A stretch of DNA of 64,000 bases from Dethiosulfatarculus sandiegensis (GCF_000931935.2 NZ_AZAC01000029.1:1-64000), one strand, 5' to 3'. Numbered from the stretch's first letter, positions 22,543 to 31,366 are shown. Numbers and translations are program-made. Notes: generated from the letters alone by a model not told the origin.

Positions 22543-24897
22543 ATGGGACAGAAGTTTAAGGTTATAGGTTCCAGGGCCCCTCGGGTGGATGCGCCGGACA
22601 AGGCCACCGGCAGGGCTGTTTTCATGGATGACCTTGAGTTCAAAGACGAGTTGGTGGGGGTGATCCTGCAAAGCCCTTATGCCCACGCCAGGATACTGGA
22701 TATAGACGCCAGTGCGGCCAAGGCATTGCCCGGAGTCAAGGCGGTGCTCACCGGCCGAGACCTGCCGGAGATTAAATACGGCGTATCTCCGGCCCGTTAC
22801 GATGAGGAACTCCTGGCCAGGGACAAGGTGCGTTATGTGGGCGACGAGGTGGCCTGTCTGGCTGCGGTGGATTTGGAAACCGCTTTAGAGGCCTTGGAGC
22901 TGATCAAGGTTGAATATGAACCCCTGCCCTATGTGCTCACCGTGGAAGATGCCCTGGCCGAAGATGCGCCGGTGATTCACGATGCCTTTCCGGGCAATAT
23001 CTGCGCGGAGGTGCACCAGGAGTTCGGGGACGTGGCTCAGGGCTTTGCTCAAAGCGATTTCATCCGCACGGACAACATGTTGAACAAGCGACAGGACGGA
23101 GCCTTTATCGAGCCCCACCGGGCGGTTGCGGTATATGACTTAAGCGGTGGCCTCACCCTGTACAGCTCCACCCAGGTGCCCCATTACGTGCAGCGCACCG
23201 TCTCCATGGTCACCGGCCTTGATGTGGGCAAGGTGCGGGTGATCAAGCCCTATGTGGGGGGTGGATTCGGGCCCAAGGCAGAGGCCACGCCCCTGGATAT
23301 GTGCGCCGCTTTTTTGAGCATCAAGACCGGGTTGCCGGTGCGCATGTCCTACACCAGGGAGCAGGTGTTTCTGCATTGCCGGGCCAGGCACCAGTTCAAC
23401 CACACCATGAAGGTGGGGTTCAAAAAAGACGGAGCCATAATGGCGCTGGATCACCAATGCACCCTGGAGGGGGGGGCATATTCCTCCTTTGGCATTGCCA
23501 CGGTCTATTATGCGGGTTCACTTTTGGGTGCGCCTTATCTCCTGCCCAATATGAAATACGACGGCCTGAGAATCTATACCAACAAACCCGCCTGCGGGGC
23601 CCAAAGGGGGCACGGCGGGGTGATCGCCAGGGCGCTTTTCGAACAACAGCTGGATCTGGTGGCCGAGGAGCTCGGCATGGACCCGGTTGAGCTGAGGCTT
23701 AAGAACATCATGGAAGCGGGAGATGTTTCCTGTAATGATCTGGCCATGAGCTCCCTGGGGATGAAGGAATGCATCGAGGCAGTGGCAAACGGCTCGGACT
23801 GGCAGGAGAAAAGGGGCAAGCTGCCGCCCGGCCAGGGGATCGGCATGGCGTCCGGGTTTTTTGTTTCTGGCGCGGGCTATCCCATCTACCGTTCAGAGAC
23901 CTACCACTGCACAGTGACGATCAAGGTTCAGGAGGACGGAGGCACGGTCAAGGTCATGACCGGCGCGGCCGAGATCGGCCAGGGTTCGGACACCGCCATG
24001 GCCATGATCGCGGCCGAGGCCATCGGCATACCCCTTGAGTCGGTGCGCATAGTCTCGGGCGATACGGACCATGGGGTTGACCTGGGGGCCTATTCCTCCC
24101 GCACCACCCTGATGACCGGTCACGCCACCAAACAGGCCGGGGAAAATGTCAAGGATAAGGTGCTGACCGCCCTGGCCGAGGAACTTAATGTGGAAAAAGA
24201 CCGCCTGGATATAGTTGAAGGCAAGGTCCGGATCCAGGGTGACGGGGTCGATATCAAGGCGGTTCGCCAGAAATACCTGAAAGAACACAGGGGTTGGGAA
24301 GGGATGCCCCGGGGAGAGGAGCTCACCTTCAGCGAGGCCGCGCGGGTGGCTTATCTTAAATTCGGCACCATAGTGGGGACGGGCAAGTACAAGCCCCCTG
24401 TTTTAGGCGGCAAGTTCAAGGGGGCCGCGGTGGGCACTTCCCCTGCCTATGGCTGCTCGGCCCAGGTGGCCCAGGTCGAGGTGGATCTGGAGACCGGCCA
24501 GGTCCGGGTGCTTAACATCACAGACGCCCATGACTGCGGCAAGGCCATAAACCTGACCAGTGTGGAAGGCCAGATGGAGGGCTCGGTCTCCATGGGGCTC
24601 GGCGAATGCATGTTCGAGGAGGTTAAGTTTGATGATAAAGGCAGGGTGCTGAACCCTTCTTTGGGCGAATACCACATACCCACTGTGATGGATATGCCCC
24701 GGATGAATTGTATTGTGGTGGAGAGCAACGAGCCCAACGGCCCCTTTGGGGCCAAGGAAGTGGGTGAAGGAGCTATCATGCCCACCATCCCGGCCATATT
24801 GAACGCTGTGCGCGATGCCACCGGAGCGGCTGTAGATGAGCTTCCCCTGACTCCGGAAAGAGTGCTCAAGGCGATTATGGATAAGGATAAAGAATAA
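22543..24897 (+). CDS. Molybdopterin-binding catalytic subunit of a molybdenum hydroxylase (xanthine dehydrogenase/HcrA family)
   Basis: 784 residues from ATG 22543, 2 bp after the previous stop. The cofactor-binding motifs are present: YVGGGFGPKAE near 240, TGAAEIGQGSDTAMAMIA, YSSRTTLMTGHA, and PFGAKEVGEGA near 735. Glu742 there corresponds to the catalytic glutamate of xanthine dehydrogenases. In context the enzyme is expected to remove the 4-hydroxyl group from 4-hydroxybenzoyl-CoA to give benzoyl-CoA. The family also contains hydroxylases and dehydrogenases of N-heterocycles, and the missing cluster in the FAD subunit leaves the reaction open. It is the last gene before the terminator. 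Confidence 0.9.
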   Translation: MGQKFKVIGSRAPRVDAPDKATGRAVFMDDLEFKDELVGVILQSPYAHARILDIDASAAKALPGVKAVLTGRDLPEIKYGVSPARYDEELLARDKVRYVGDEVACLAAVDLETALEALELIKVEYEPLPYVLTVEDALAEDAPVIHDAFPGNICAEVHQEFGDVAQGFAQSDFIRTDNMLNKRQDGAFIEPHRAVAVYDLSGGLTLYSSTQVPHYVQRTVSMVTGLDVGKVRVIKPYVGGGFGPKAEATPLDMCAAFLSIKTGLPVRMSYTREQVFLHCRARHQFNHTMKVGFKKDGAIMALDHQCTLEGGAYSSFGIATVYYAGSLLGAPYLLPNMKYDGLRIYTNKPACGAQRGHGGVIARALFEQQLDLVAEELGMDPVELRLKNIMEAGDVSCNDLAMSSLGMKECIEAVANGSDWQEKRGKLPPGQGIGMASGFFVSGAGYPIYRSETYHCTVTIKVQEDGGTVKVMTGAAEIGQGSDTAMAMIAAEAIGIPLESVRIVSGDTDHGVDLGAYSSRTTLMTGHATKQAGENVKDKVLTALAEELNVEKDRLDIVEGKVRIQGDGVDIKAVRQKYLKEHRGWEGMPRGEELTFSEAARVAYLKFGTIVGTGKYKPPVLGGKFKGAAVGTSPAYGCSAQVAQVEVDLETGQVRVLNITDAHDCGKAINLTSVEGQMEGSVSMGLGECMFEEVKFDDKGRVLNPSLGEYHIPTVMDMPRMNCIVVESNEPNGPFGAKEVGEGAIMPTIPAILNAVRDATGAAVDELPLTPERVLKAIMDKDKE

Positions 24898-24924
24898 ACC
24901 GAACTGCAAGTTAAAAACATTTCA

Positions 24925-24957
24925 CCTGCCCGGCCTGCATGTCCGGGCAGGTTTTTT
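24925..24957 (+). terminator. Terminator closing the aromatic cluster
   Basis: CCTGCCCGG (24925-24933) pairs with CCGGGCAGG (24943-24951), followed by T6. It lies 27 bp after the stop of the molybdenum subunit gene and marks the end of the 11023-24897 transcription block. Confidence 0.92.
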
Positions 24958-25110
24958 GTTCTGTAGACAGAATTTGAAATTATGGCCACATGCCTACCTG
25001 GTTCCTGGTATTTTTTCGCTCCCTTGCTAAAATTAATCTATCTGCAAAAAAACTGCCCCGCGGGGGACGCCTGCCCTTCTTGCCCCCCGGCGATCCGAAC
25101 GGAGTCAGTC

Positions 25111-26307
25111 ATGTTCACCAATTGGTTGACCAGGCTGGAGAAGGTGTCCCTGGCCCATAGCAGATGGGAGCAAGAAGCCATATACGGCTTGCGCTACAAG
25201 GTCTATGTGGAGGAGCTTGCCAAGAAAAACCCCAGCAATGTGGACCACGAACGGCAGTGGATAAAAGATCCGGGAGACAGTGAACCGGGCACGGTTTTGC
25301 TTTATTCCGGCTCCATGCCCAACCTTTCCGGCACCTTGCGGCTCACCACCTGGCAACCCGGCCAAATCCCGGAAGAGGTGGTGGAGCGTTATTCCCTGGA
25401 ACTTTTCCCTGATTATGAGAACTTGACTATCTGTGAGGCCGCCCGGCTGGTGGTGCGGTCAAACTTCAGGGGAAAGCTTATTCTGCCGTCTCTGGCCAGG
25501 GCCTGTTACGAAACAGTGTGCCGCAAGCAGAATGTGCACCTGGCTTTTCTTTACTGCGCTCCCGGCCTGGTGCGGGTTTACCGCCGCCTGGGGTTCAGGC
25601 CCTATTCCGGCAGGCTGGTCTCAACCAAAGACGGCATCAGGGTGCCCCTTTTGATGATACCCTCTGATCTGCGCTATTTTCGGGAAGTCAATTCCCCGCT
25701 CAGCTGCCTGGCCAAAGAGATATTCGGCCAGGGAGGCAGGGGACACCTCAATATAAAACCCTATCTGCATCTTTTGCAGGCAGATGCCGCTCAGTACCAG
25801 CTCGACGCTGAATATGTGTGGACCCGCCTGGAGACTGATTTTCTGCAAAGGAAACATACAGGTTCCACCTTTTTACAGGACCTGGCCCCGGCCGACCTTA
25901 AGCTTCTTTCCAGCAAAGGCTTTATTCTGGAGGTGACCGCGGGGGAGACTGTGACCAGGGAGGAGCTGGTGGAAAAGGAAGTTTTTTTGATTCTGGAGGG
26001 ATCTTTCGAGGCCATGGTGGGGCATAGAAGGCTGGCTATTTTGAACAAGGGAGATGTCTTTGGTGAAGAGGCTTTTTTTCTGGAGTCGGGCCGCAGGACC
26101 TCCACCATACGCTCCCTTACGCCGGGTAGGGTTATTGTGCTGCGCCGCAGATTTATCCAGGAAATAGGAAAAACCAATCCCGCTCTGGAGGCCTGCATCC
26201 TCTTTAACCTGGGGAGGGTCATGGCCATGCGCCTGTCCGAGATGATTTCGAGTATTGATCCCCAGACCGACACCTGCGGGGCCTCAAGCCTGATGAAGAC
26301 GGGTTGA
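25111..26307 (+). CDS. GNAT/FeeM-like acyltransferase fused to a cyclic-nucleotide-binding domain
   Basis: 398 residues from ATG 25111, with GGAG 6 bp upstream; an open frame to 24982 is non-coding in character. The N-terminal half (about 20-210: YGLRYKVYVEEL, EAARLVVRSNFRG, VYRRLGFRPYSG) resembles the N-acyl amino acid synthase/PEP-CTERM-associated acyltransferase branch of GNAT. The C-terminal part (about 265-380: LEVTAGETV, FLILEGSFEAMV, GDVFGEEAFFLESG) is a cNMP-binding beta-barrel with no DNA-binding domain. Mycobacterial Pat couples the same two domain types in the opposite order and is cAMP-controlled. Allosteric control of acylation is inferred; the substrate is unknown. Confidence 0.75.
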   Translation: MFTNWLTRLEKVSLAHSRWEQEAIYGLRYKVYVEELAKKNPSNVDHERQWIKDPGDSEPGTVLLYSGSMPNLSGTLRLTTWQPGQIPEEVVERYSLELFPDYENLTICEAARLVVRSNFRGKLILPSLARACYETVCRKQNVHLAFLYCAPGLVRVYRRLGFRPYSGRLVSTKDGIRVPLLMIPSDLRYFREVNSPLSCLAKEIFGQGGRGHLNIKPYLHLLQADAAQYQLDAEYVWTRLETDFLQRKHTGSTFLQDLAPADLKLLSSKGFILEVTAGETVTREELVEKEVFLILEGSFEAMVGHRRLAILNKGDVFGEEAFFLESGRRTSTIRSLTPGRVIVLRRRFIQEIGKTNPALEACILFNLGRVMAMRLSEMISSIDPQTDTCGASSLMKTG

Positions 26308-26401
26308 AAAAACGCTTGAGTCTTTGAACAGGAGGATCTTTCCTTAAATTTTGTCCTGCCCCGCATTACAGATGGTCTCTTATTGATTAAGGGGTTTTGA
26401 C

Positions 26402-27210
26402 ATGTCCACGCCAAGGGGCTCCTTGAGTTTGAGGAATTCAATAACCGTACAGATGAGCTTAAGCGCCTGGAGTCCCAGGCCAGGGCCGGGCTTGAGATTG
26501 AACGCGCCTATTGGCGCAGGTTGGGCCTCAAACCGGGGCTGGATGTATTGGATTTGGCCTGCGGAACCGGGATTATAAGCTGTGAGCTGGCGAGGTTTGT
26601 GGCCCCTGGCCGGGTGGTGGGCTTGGATGGCTGCCAGGCCTTTATCCAAAGGGCTGGAGACCGGGAAGAGGCTTTGAACCTTGCTAATCTTTCTTTCAGG
26701 TGCGGTGATATCTATGAGCCGGATTTGCCGGCTGATTCCTTTGATTTTGTCTATGCCCGTTTTGTTTTCCAGCATCTCGAAAAATCGGTCAGGGCCTTGA
26801 GGAGCATAAAGCGTTTACTAAAGCCCGGAGGCCTGGTCTGCGTGGTGGATGTGGATGATGACTGGCTGGGGCTTTATCCGCCTTTGTCTGAATTTTTATC
26901 CTTTACCAGCGCGGCTCGAAAAGGGCAGAAAGAAAACGGCGGCGACCGTAATGTGGGCCAGAAGCTGGTGGGCTATATGCATGAGGCCGGATTACGGGAG
27001 GTTCGGGCGGATATTCAGGTGATCACCAGTTTTGATCTGGGTTTGAAAAAATTTTTGCAGTTAACCACGCTGTTTAAACGCGAGCAGATTTCCAGGCAAC
27101 GAAAAGAGCGCACAAAAGAGGAGTTGGCCCGTTTGAGGGTCTGCGCTGAAGATGGATCTGCCTGGGGAGCGGCAGGGATTTTTGTGGTTACAGGCCGCAA
27201 AGATGATTGA
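26402..27210 (+). CDS. Class I SAM-dependent methyltransferase, probable 1-nt frameshift near its start
   Basis: The glycine-rich SAM motif VLDLACGTGIISCELA, the acidic residue in VVGLDGC, and FDFVYARFVFQHLE plus LLKPGGL mark a class I methyltransferase. The frame carrying these motifs is open from 26401 but has no ATG, GTG or TTG before TTG 26521. Its translation up to there (HAKGLLEFEEFNNR ... EIERAYWRRL) looks like real protein. ATG 26402, preceded by AAGGGG, is in another frame. One extra G in the GGGG run at 26415-26418 would join them into a normal start MSTPRGLLEFEEF. Either a sequencing error or a true frameshift is likely. The methyl acceptor is unknown. It lies just upstream of hgcA. 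Confidence 0.7.
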
Positions 27211-27442
27211 CTATGGAATAAATGCAAGTAAAATAGTAGGTTATATATTCCGATTATGAAGCATAAAACAGCTCTGGAAAAGGGGATTATTTTTGAAAAG
27301 CGATCTTAGCTGTACAGAGATGAGCCCTGATCCGGGGCGCAACAATGAGGTGTGTTGAGGACCCCGCGCCACAGCCTGGACGGCTGTCCCCATAGACAAA
27401 CAATCCTTTGTCACCCACACAATCATAACTCCTGTTGGGCAA

Positions 27443-28435
27443 GTGCCGCTGGTGGCGACAGACTTAAGCCTCAAGGACCGGCTTTACGGATGCCTGGTCC
27501 GTTGGGGGATAAACCGCATGAACTACCCGGTGCGTCCGGGGTTGTATGGGGTTAATCAACCCGGCCAGGACTCACCTGTCCTGGTCACCTGTAATTACAA
27601 ACTCACCTTTGACTGTCTTCGCCGTTGTTTGGGCAAGGTCAACGCCTGGATTCTGGCCCTGGACACCAAGGGAATCAATGTCTGGTGCGCGGCAGGCAAA
27701 AAGACCATGTCCACGGACAACCTGGTCAAGAGCCTGGCAAAGGAAAAAATTTTAAACCTGGTGAATCACAGGCAACTGATCCTGCCCCAGTTGGCAGGGC
27801 CAGGGGTGGCCGCCCACCTGGTGAAAAAGGCCGCCGGTTTCAGGGTCATCTACGGGCCGGTCGCGGCCCGTCATATCCCGGAATTTTTGGCCAACGGTTT
27901 CTCGGCTGATCAGAAGATGCGGGAAAAAGGGTTCGGGCTTTATGAAAGGGCGGTGCTCACCCCCATGGAGTTGCTGCCCGGCCTGCGCCTGGGCCTTCCC
28001 CTGGCCGCTGTGGTCGGGATTTTGACCGCCTTGCTCTGGCCCGGAGCTTTTTTAAAAAATTTGGAGTCGGTCGGCGCACTGACCGGTCTTTACATCTTGT
28101 GGAGTTTGTTTCAGGGGACTGTGTTGGGCCCCTTGCTCCTGCCCTGGTTGCCCGGCCGGGCCTTTGCCGCCAAGGGCTGGTTTTTGGGCTTGCCCGGATG
28201 GTGGGCCTATTGCCTGGCTTTTATGCGGCCGCAAGGGTTTGACTGGCTGTTGTTATGGCCTTTTTTGCCTTTGGGAGCTTCTTTGGTCTCCTTTAGCTTG
28301 ATGAATTTCACCGGCGCTTCCACTTTTACCTCCATGACCGGTGTGGAAAAAGAGATCAAGGCCCATGTTCCCCGGCAGGCACTGGCCCTTGGCCTGGGAC
28401 TGGCCGCCTGGCTCTTAATGCCTTATTTGGGTTGA
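27443..28435 (+). CDS. hgcA: HgcA, corrinoid protein for mercury methylation
   Basis: 330 residues from GTG 27443. The cap-helix motif NVWCAAGK (79-86, Cys82) is the diagnostic HgcA signature in which the cysteine ligates cobalt. The corrinoid domain (about 20-180) is followed by about five membrane helices (about 185-330) containing the conserved NFTGASTFTSMTGVEKEIK. HgcA transfers a methyl group from its corrinoid to Hg(II). The reading frame continues upstream without a start to 27359, and its translation (DKQSFVTHTIITPVGQVP) matches the usual HgcA N-terminus. The true start therefore lies upstream; see findings. hgcB follows by 10 bp. Confidence 0.95.
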   Translation: MPLVATDLSLKDRLYGCLVRWGINRMNYPVRPGLYGVNQPGQDSPVLVTCNYKLTFDCLRRCLGKVNAWILALDTKGINVWCAAGKKTMSTDNLVKSLAKEKILNLVNHRQLILPQLAGPGVAAHLVKKAAGFRVIYGPVAARHIPEFLANGFSADQKMREKGFGLYERAVLTPMELLPGLRLGLPLAAVVGILTALLWPGAFLKNLESVGALTGLYILWSLFQGTVLGPLLLPWLPGRAFAAKGWFLGLPGWWAYCLAFMRPQGFDWLLLWPFLPLGASLVSFSLMNFTGASTFTSMTGVEKEIKAHVPRQALALGLGLAAWLLMPYLG

Positions 28436-28445
28436 GGTTAGAAAA

Positions 28446-28724
28446 GTGTCCCGATCACCGCTTTATATTAAAAATGTAAGCACTCTTCTGCTTTTTTCCG
28501 ACCTTTGCATTGGTTGCGGAACCTGTCTCAGCGTCTGCCCGCATCAGGTTTTGAAACTGGTCAAGGGCAAGGTGGCGCTCAAATGCCTGGATGCTTGCAT
28601 GGAATGCGGGGCCTGCGCCTTGAATTGTCCGGCAAAAGCCATTACAGTGAACTCCGGGGTGGGGTGCGCAAGCTCCATTATCCTGACCGCCCTGGGGCTT
28701 GGCTCCCAAAAGGTTTGCTGCTGA
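28446..28724 (+). CDS. hgcB: HgcB, ferredoxin partner of HgcA
   Basis: 92 residues from GTG 28446. Two 4Fe-4S sites are seen: C21, C24, C27, C31 (CIGCGTCLSVCP) and C51, C54, C57, C61 (CMECGACALNCP). An extra Cys47, a conserved Cys74 (GVGCA) and a C-terminal CysCys pair (91-92) are all features of HgcB. HgcB reduces the HgcA corrinoid and its terminal thiols are thought to bind mercury. It is 10 bp from hgcA and presumably co-transcribed. Confidence 0.95.
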   Translation: MSRSPLYIKNVSTLLLFSDLCIGCGTCLSVCPHQVLKLVKGKVALKCLDACMECGACALNCPAKAITVNSGVGCASSIILTALGLGSQKVCC

Positions 28725-28874
28725 AAGCAACGCCTGTCTTCTTTTACCTCCAGTACATGGCTGTTTCCAATCGTGACAAGAATATGTTAAAAATAACATA
28801 TCAAGTTCATGAACGACTTCCTCTGCCTTAATGTTTCGTATAATCAGACTGTTGTGACCTGAAACGGAGTGAAG

Positions 28875-29696
28875 ATGAAACGCCTTGCCCTGGCTTTGTT
28901 TTTGACGACGACCTTTACCTGCATGCTGTCTTTCTCTGCCTTTGCCGCTGGCAGCTTCTATGTCATAGGTCTGGGCCCGGCCGGGCCGGAATTCCTTTCC
29001 AGACAGGCGGCCGGTTTAATCCAAAAAGTGGACGCCGTTATTGTGGGAGAGAATCTGGGACCCAGGTTCAGGAACTTTTTGGCCGGGAAAAAGGTTTTGT
29101 TTAATCCTTATGATTATCATCGCCGCAACTTCGCCGCCCTGCATCCGGAATGGCCGGATGCCAAAATAAAAAAAGAGCTCGAATCTGCCCGGGCCCAAAA
29201 GGCCGGGCTTGTGCTTAACATGCTGAAACAAGGCCATGATGTGGCCTATCTTGCCGCCGGAGACCCGAACATCTTCGGCAGCTGGCGGCACTGGATAAAA
29301 GGATTCATACCCGAGGACAGGGTAAAGGTGATCCCGGGTATCAGCTCTTTTAACTCTGCCGCGGCAGCCCTGAAAAGAAACCTGATCTGCAACAGCTCCG
29401 TGGTCCTGGCCACACCTGATATGGTAAATGAAAATGAACCCCTGGTCGCGGCTCTGGCCAGGGGCGGCGACACCATGGCCCTTTTCATGGCCTTAAAAAA
29501 ACCTTCCGCATACATTTCCAAACTGGCCAGGCATTACGGCCCTTCCACCCCGCTTACTGTGGTTTACTACGCCGGGTATCCCCACAAGGAAAAAGTCATA
29601 AAGACCACCTTGGCAAAGGCGGTTTCCGTTATCACAGCCGAGCCTGAAAAATATATGGGAATCGTCTTTGTCGGCCCCTGCCTGGCGGCTTATTGA
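28875..29696 (+). CDS. Exported tetrapyrrole (corrin/porphyrin) methylase-fold protein
   Basis: 273 residues from ATG 28875 (GGAG 5 bp upstream). Residues 1-23 are a clear signal peptide (ALALFLTTTFTCMLSFSAFA). The mature part begins FYVIGLGPAGPEFLSRQA, the first motif of tetrapyrrole methylases. It continues with AYLAAGDPNIFGSW, the GDP motif, VIPGISSFNSAAAAL, and a late ATPDMV/VVYYAGYPHKE region as in CbiF/CobM. Such enzymes methylate corrin or porphyrin rings with SAM in the cytoplasm, so a signal peptide is odd. It is 150 bp downstream of hgcB and convergent with the VWA gene. A corrinoid-related role is possible but unproven. Confidence 0.82.
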   Translation: MKRLALALFLTTTFTCMLSFSAFAAGSFYVIGLGPAGPEFLSRQAAGLIQKVDAVIVGENLGPRFRNFLAGKKVLFNPYDYHRRNFAALHPEWPDAKIKKELESARAQKAGLVLNMLKQGHDVAYLAAGDPNIFGSWRHWIKGFIPEDRVKVIPGISSFNSAAAALKRNLICNSSVVLATPDMVNENEPLVAALARGGDTMALFMALKKPSAYISKLARHYGPSTPLTVVYYAGYPHKEKVIKTTLAKAVSVITAEPEKYMGIVFVGPCLAAY

Positions 29697-29709
29697 TTTG
29701 ATACAGGAG

Positions 29710-31365
29710 TTATCCCGGCTCAATAATTTGGGTGGCCAGAAAATCCCATTCCGAATTTTCTGGGGAATCACCCAACTTTATAAAGATCAATTCCCGCAAC
29801 TGTTGCTGCAAGGCAGGGAGCATATCTTCTGGTACAGAGCCGCAGCCGTCTGTGAGAATAAAGGCATGGGTCAGCTTGTTTTTCAGGATGTGCTCGGCCA
29901 CTGCCTTGTAACTGGTGCCGCCGCTGCCAATATAAAACCTTCCGCACAGGTGCTTTTGCATCTCCACCACCAGGCGGCTGAAGTTATATACCGTGTAGTC
30001 AACACCGGAGAGCGCCTTTAGCAAACAGGGCAGATAACCGATGTACTCCAGCATGGAGTCGGAGACATCAAAATATACGGCATAGTGCTTTTTTGATACA
30101 TCCTCCACCTGGTGTTGCCAGAATATCGGCTGGGCTCCCATGCTTAGACTGAAGGCATCGGGACGGCTGATTCTGTGCGGCATATAGGCAAACGGCATCT
30201 GTTTGTCCCTGTGGTTGGCCTGCACCAAAAGGCCTTCCGCGGCCTTCATAAAACCTTCCATTACCTTAGCCTCAAGCATGACCTGGGCGTTTAAGTCCAG
30301 GTTGTTGTTGTCGCTGGTTTGGGTTATCAAAGAAGCGTCCCATTCCCTGGTTTTGGGAATGATTCTTTGGGCTGATACGTAATAGGTGCCGCTGCCTGAT
30401 TTGTGATAATGGCCCGTTTGTTCGGAAAACTCTGTTTCCTCCGGGTTAAGGTCATGCTGCAGGGCGTCATAATTGCTTTCACTTAGGGGCTGATAAAGGA
30501 ATTCCCCGGAACCGCCTGTGTTGCCTTCCCGGCGGTCTCCGGTTTTTTGTTCTTCCTCGCCTCCAGCGGATTTGGAGTGGCTGTCGCCTTTTTCTATCTC
30601 CTGATCGCTGCCCGCGGGGTTGTCATTTTTGTTTTCCCGAGCGGTTTCAGGTTCGCCTTCTAGAGATGCTTTGCCTGTCTGTTTTTGGTTGAGATATTTC
30701 AGGAAAAAGGCATAGGCCGTCTGCACCCAGTATCTAAAAGAAAGGTCTTGCTTGGCTATTTGCATGCTCTTACTTGCATATTGGTAAATATTGCAGAGCA
30801 TGGCGTATGTTTTCGCCTCTTCGGTTCCGGCGTAAAGATCAAAATCCGGTTTGTAAATATCAAAATACTTGGGATGCATCAGCCAGCGTTCCATGCCCGG
30901 CTTTTCTTCATTGAAATAACCGTAAAATCTTTCCGGCAGGTCTGTATCAACAGATCTGCGGACAATTCCGTTTATATAGGTGTCTTCCAAAAAGGCCTGT
31001 AAAGATATGTTTATGTTGTGTTGATAATATAAAATCCTGCTTATATCCACTTCATGCAGATAACGCAGGGCAATATGATGTCGTTCGCGCAGGACAATAA
31101 ACGCCAGGTCATTGACGTTTTTAATGTGATCTATGAGAAAAGACCTGTTTATGGTGATTTTGTTTTGCTTTAAGTCGATATGGGAGGTTTTGTATTCGTG
31201 ATTATCCGGTACAACTTCAGCATGATGTAAAAACATCCATATGTTATTCAGAGCCTTATTTTTAATGGGGCTGTTCCTGGTAAACCTGAAGAGGATTTCA
31301 TCCAGACGCCGACCGGCTCGGGCTAATTCATTTTTCTTAGCCAGCTCCACCAAAAGGGAATCCAC
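29710..31365 (-). CDS. VWA-domain protein of a MoxR/VWA operon (CobT-like layout)
   Basis: 551 residues. The C-terminal VWA domain (about 428-551) has a complete metal site: DVSDS at 433-437, the threonine in GGTSY and the aspartate in LTDG. An acidic, low-complexity stretch lies at about 220-285 (AREN, EKGD, GGEEEQKTGD). The N-terminal region is helical with a histidine-rich patch (RERHHIALRYLHE). This layout (N-terminal domain, acidic linker, VWA) is shared by CobT and by DUF2201-type VWA proteins that work with MoxR ATPases. It is the last gene of a three-gene minus-strand operon. The client of the system is unknown. Confidence 0.75.
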   Translation of the reverse strand: MDSLLVELAKKNELARAGRRLDEILFRFTRNSPIKNKALNNIWMFLHHAEVVPDNHEYKTSHIDLKQNKITINRSFLIDHIKNVNDLAFIVLRERHHIALRYLHEVDISRILYYQHNINISLQAFLEDTYINGIVRRSVDTDLPERFYGYFNEEKPGMERWLMHPKYFDIYKPDFDLYAGTEEAKTYAMLCNIYQYASKSMQIAKQDLSFRYWVQTAYAFFLKYLNQKQTGKASLEGEPETARENKNDNPAGSDQEIEKGDSHSKSAGGEEEQKTGDRREGNTGGSGEFLYQPLSESNYDALQHDLNPEETEFSEQTGHYHKSGSGTYYVSAQRIIPKTREWDASLITQTSDNNNLDLNAQVMLEAKVMEGFMKAAEGLLVQANHRDKQMPFAYMPHRISRPDAFSLSMGAQPIFWQHQVEDVSKKHYAVYFDVSDSMLEYIGYLPCLLKALSGVDYTVYNFSRLVVEMQKHLCGRFYIGSGGTSYKAVAEHILKNKLTHAFILTDGCGSVPEDMLPALQQQLRELIFIKLGDSPENSEWDFLATQIIEPG

Positions 31366-31366
31366 T

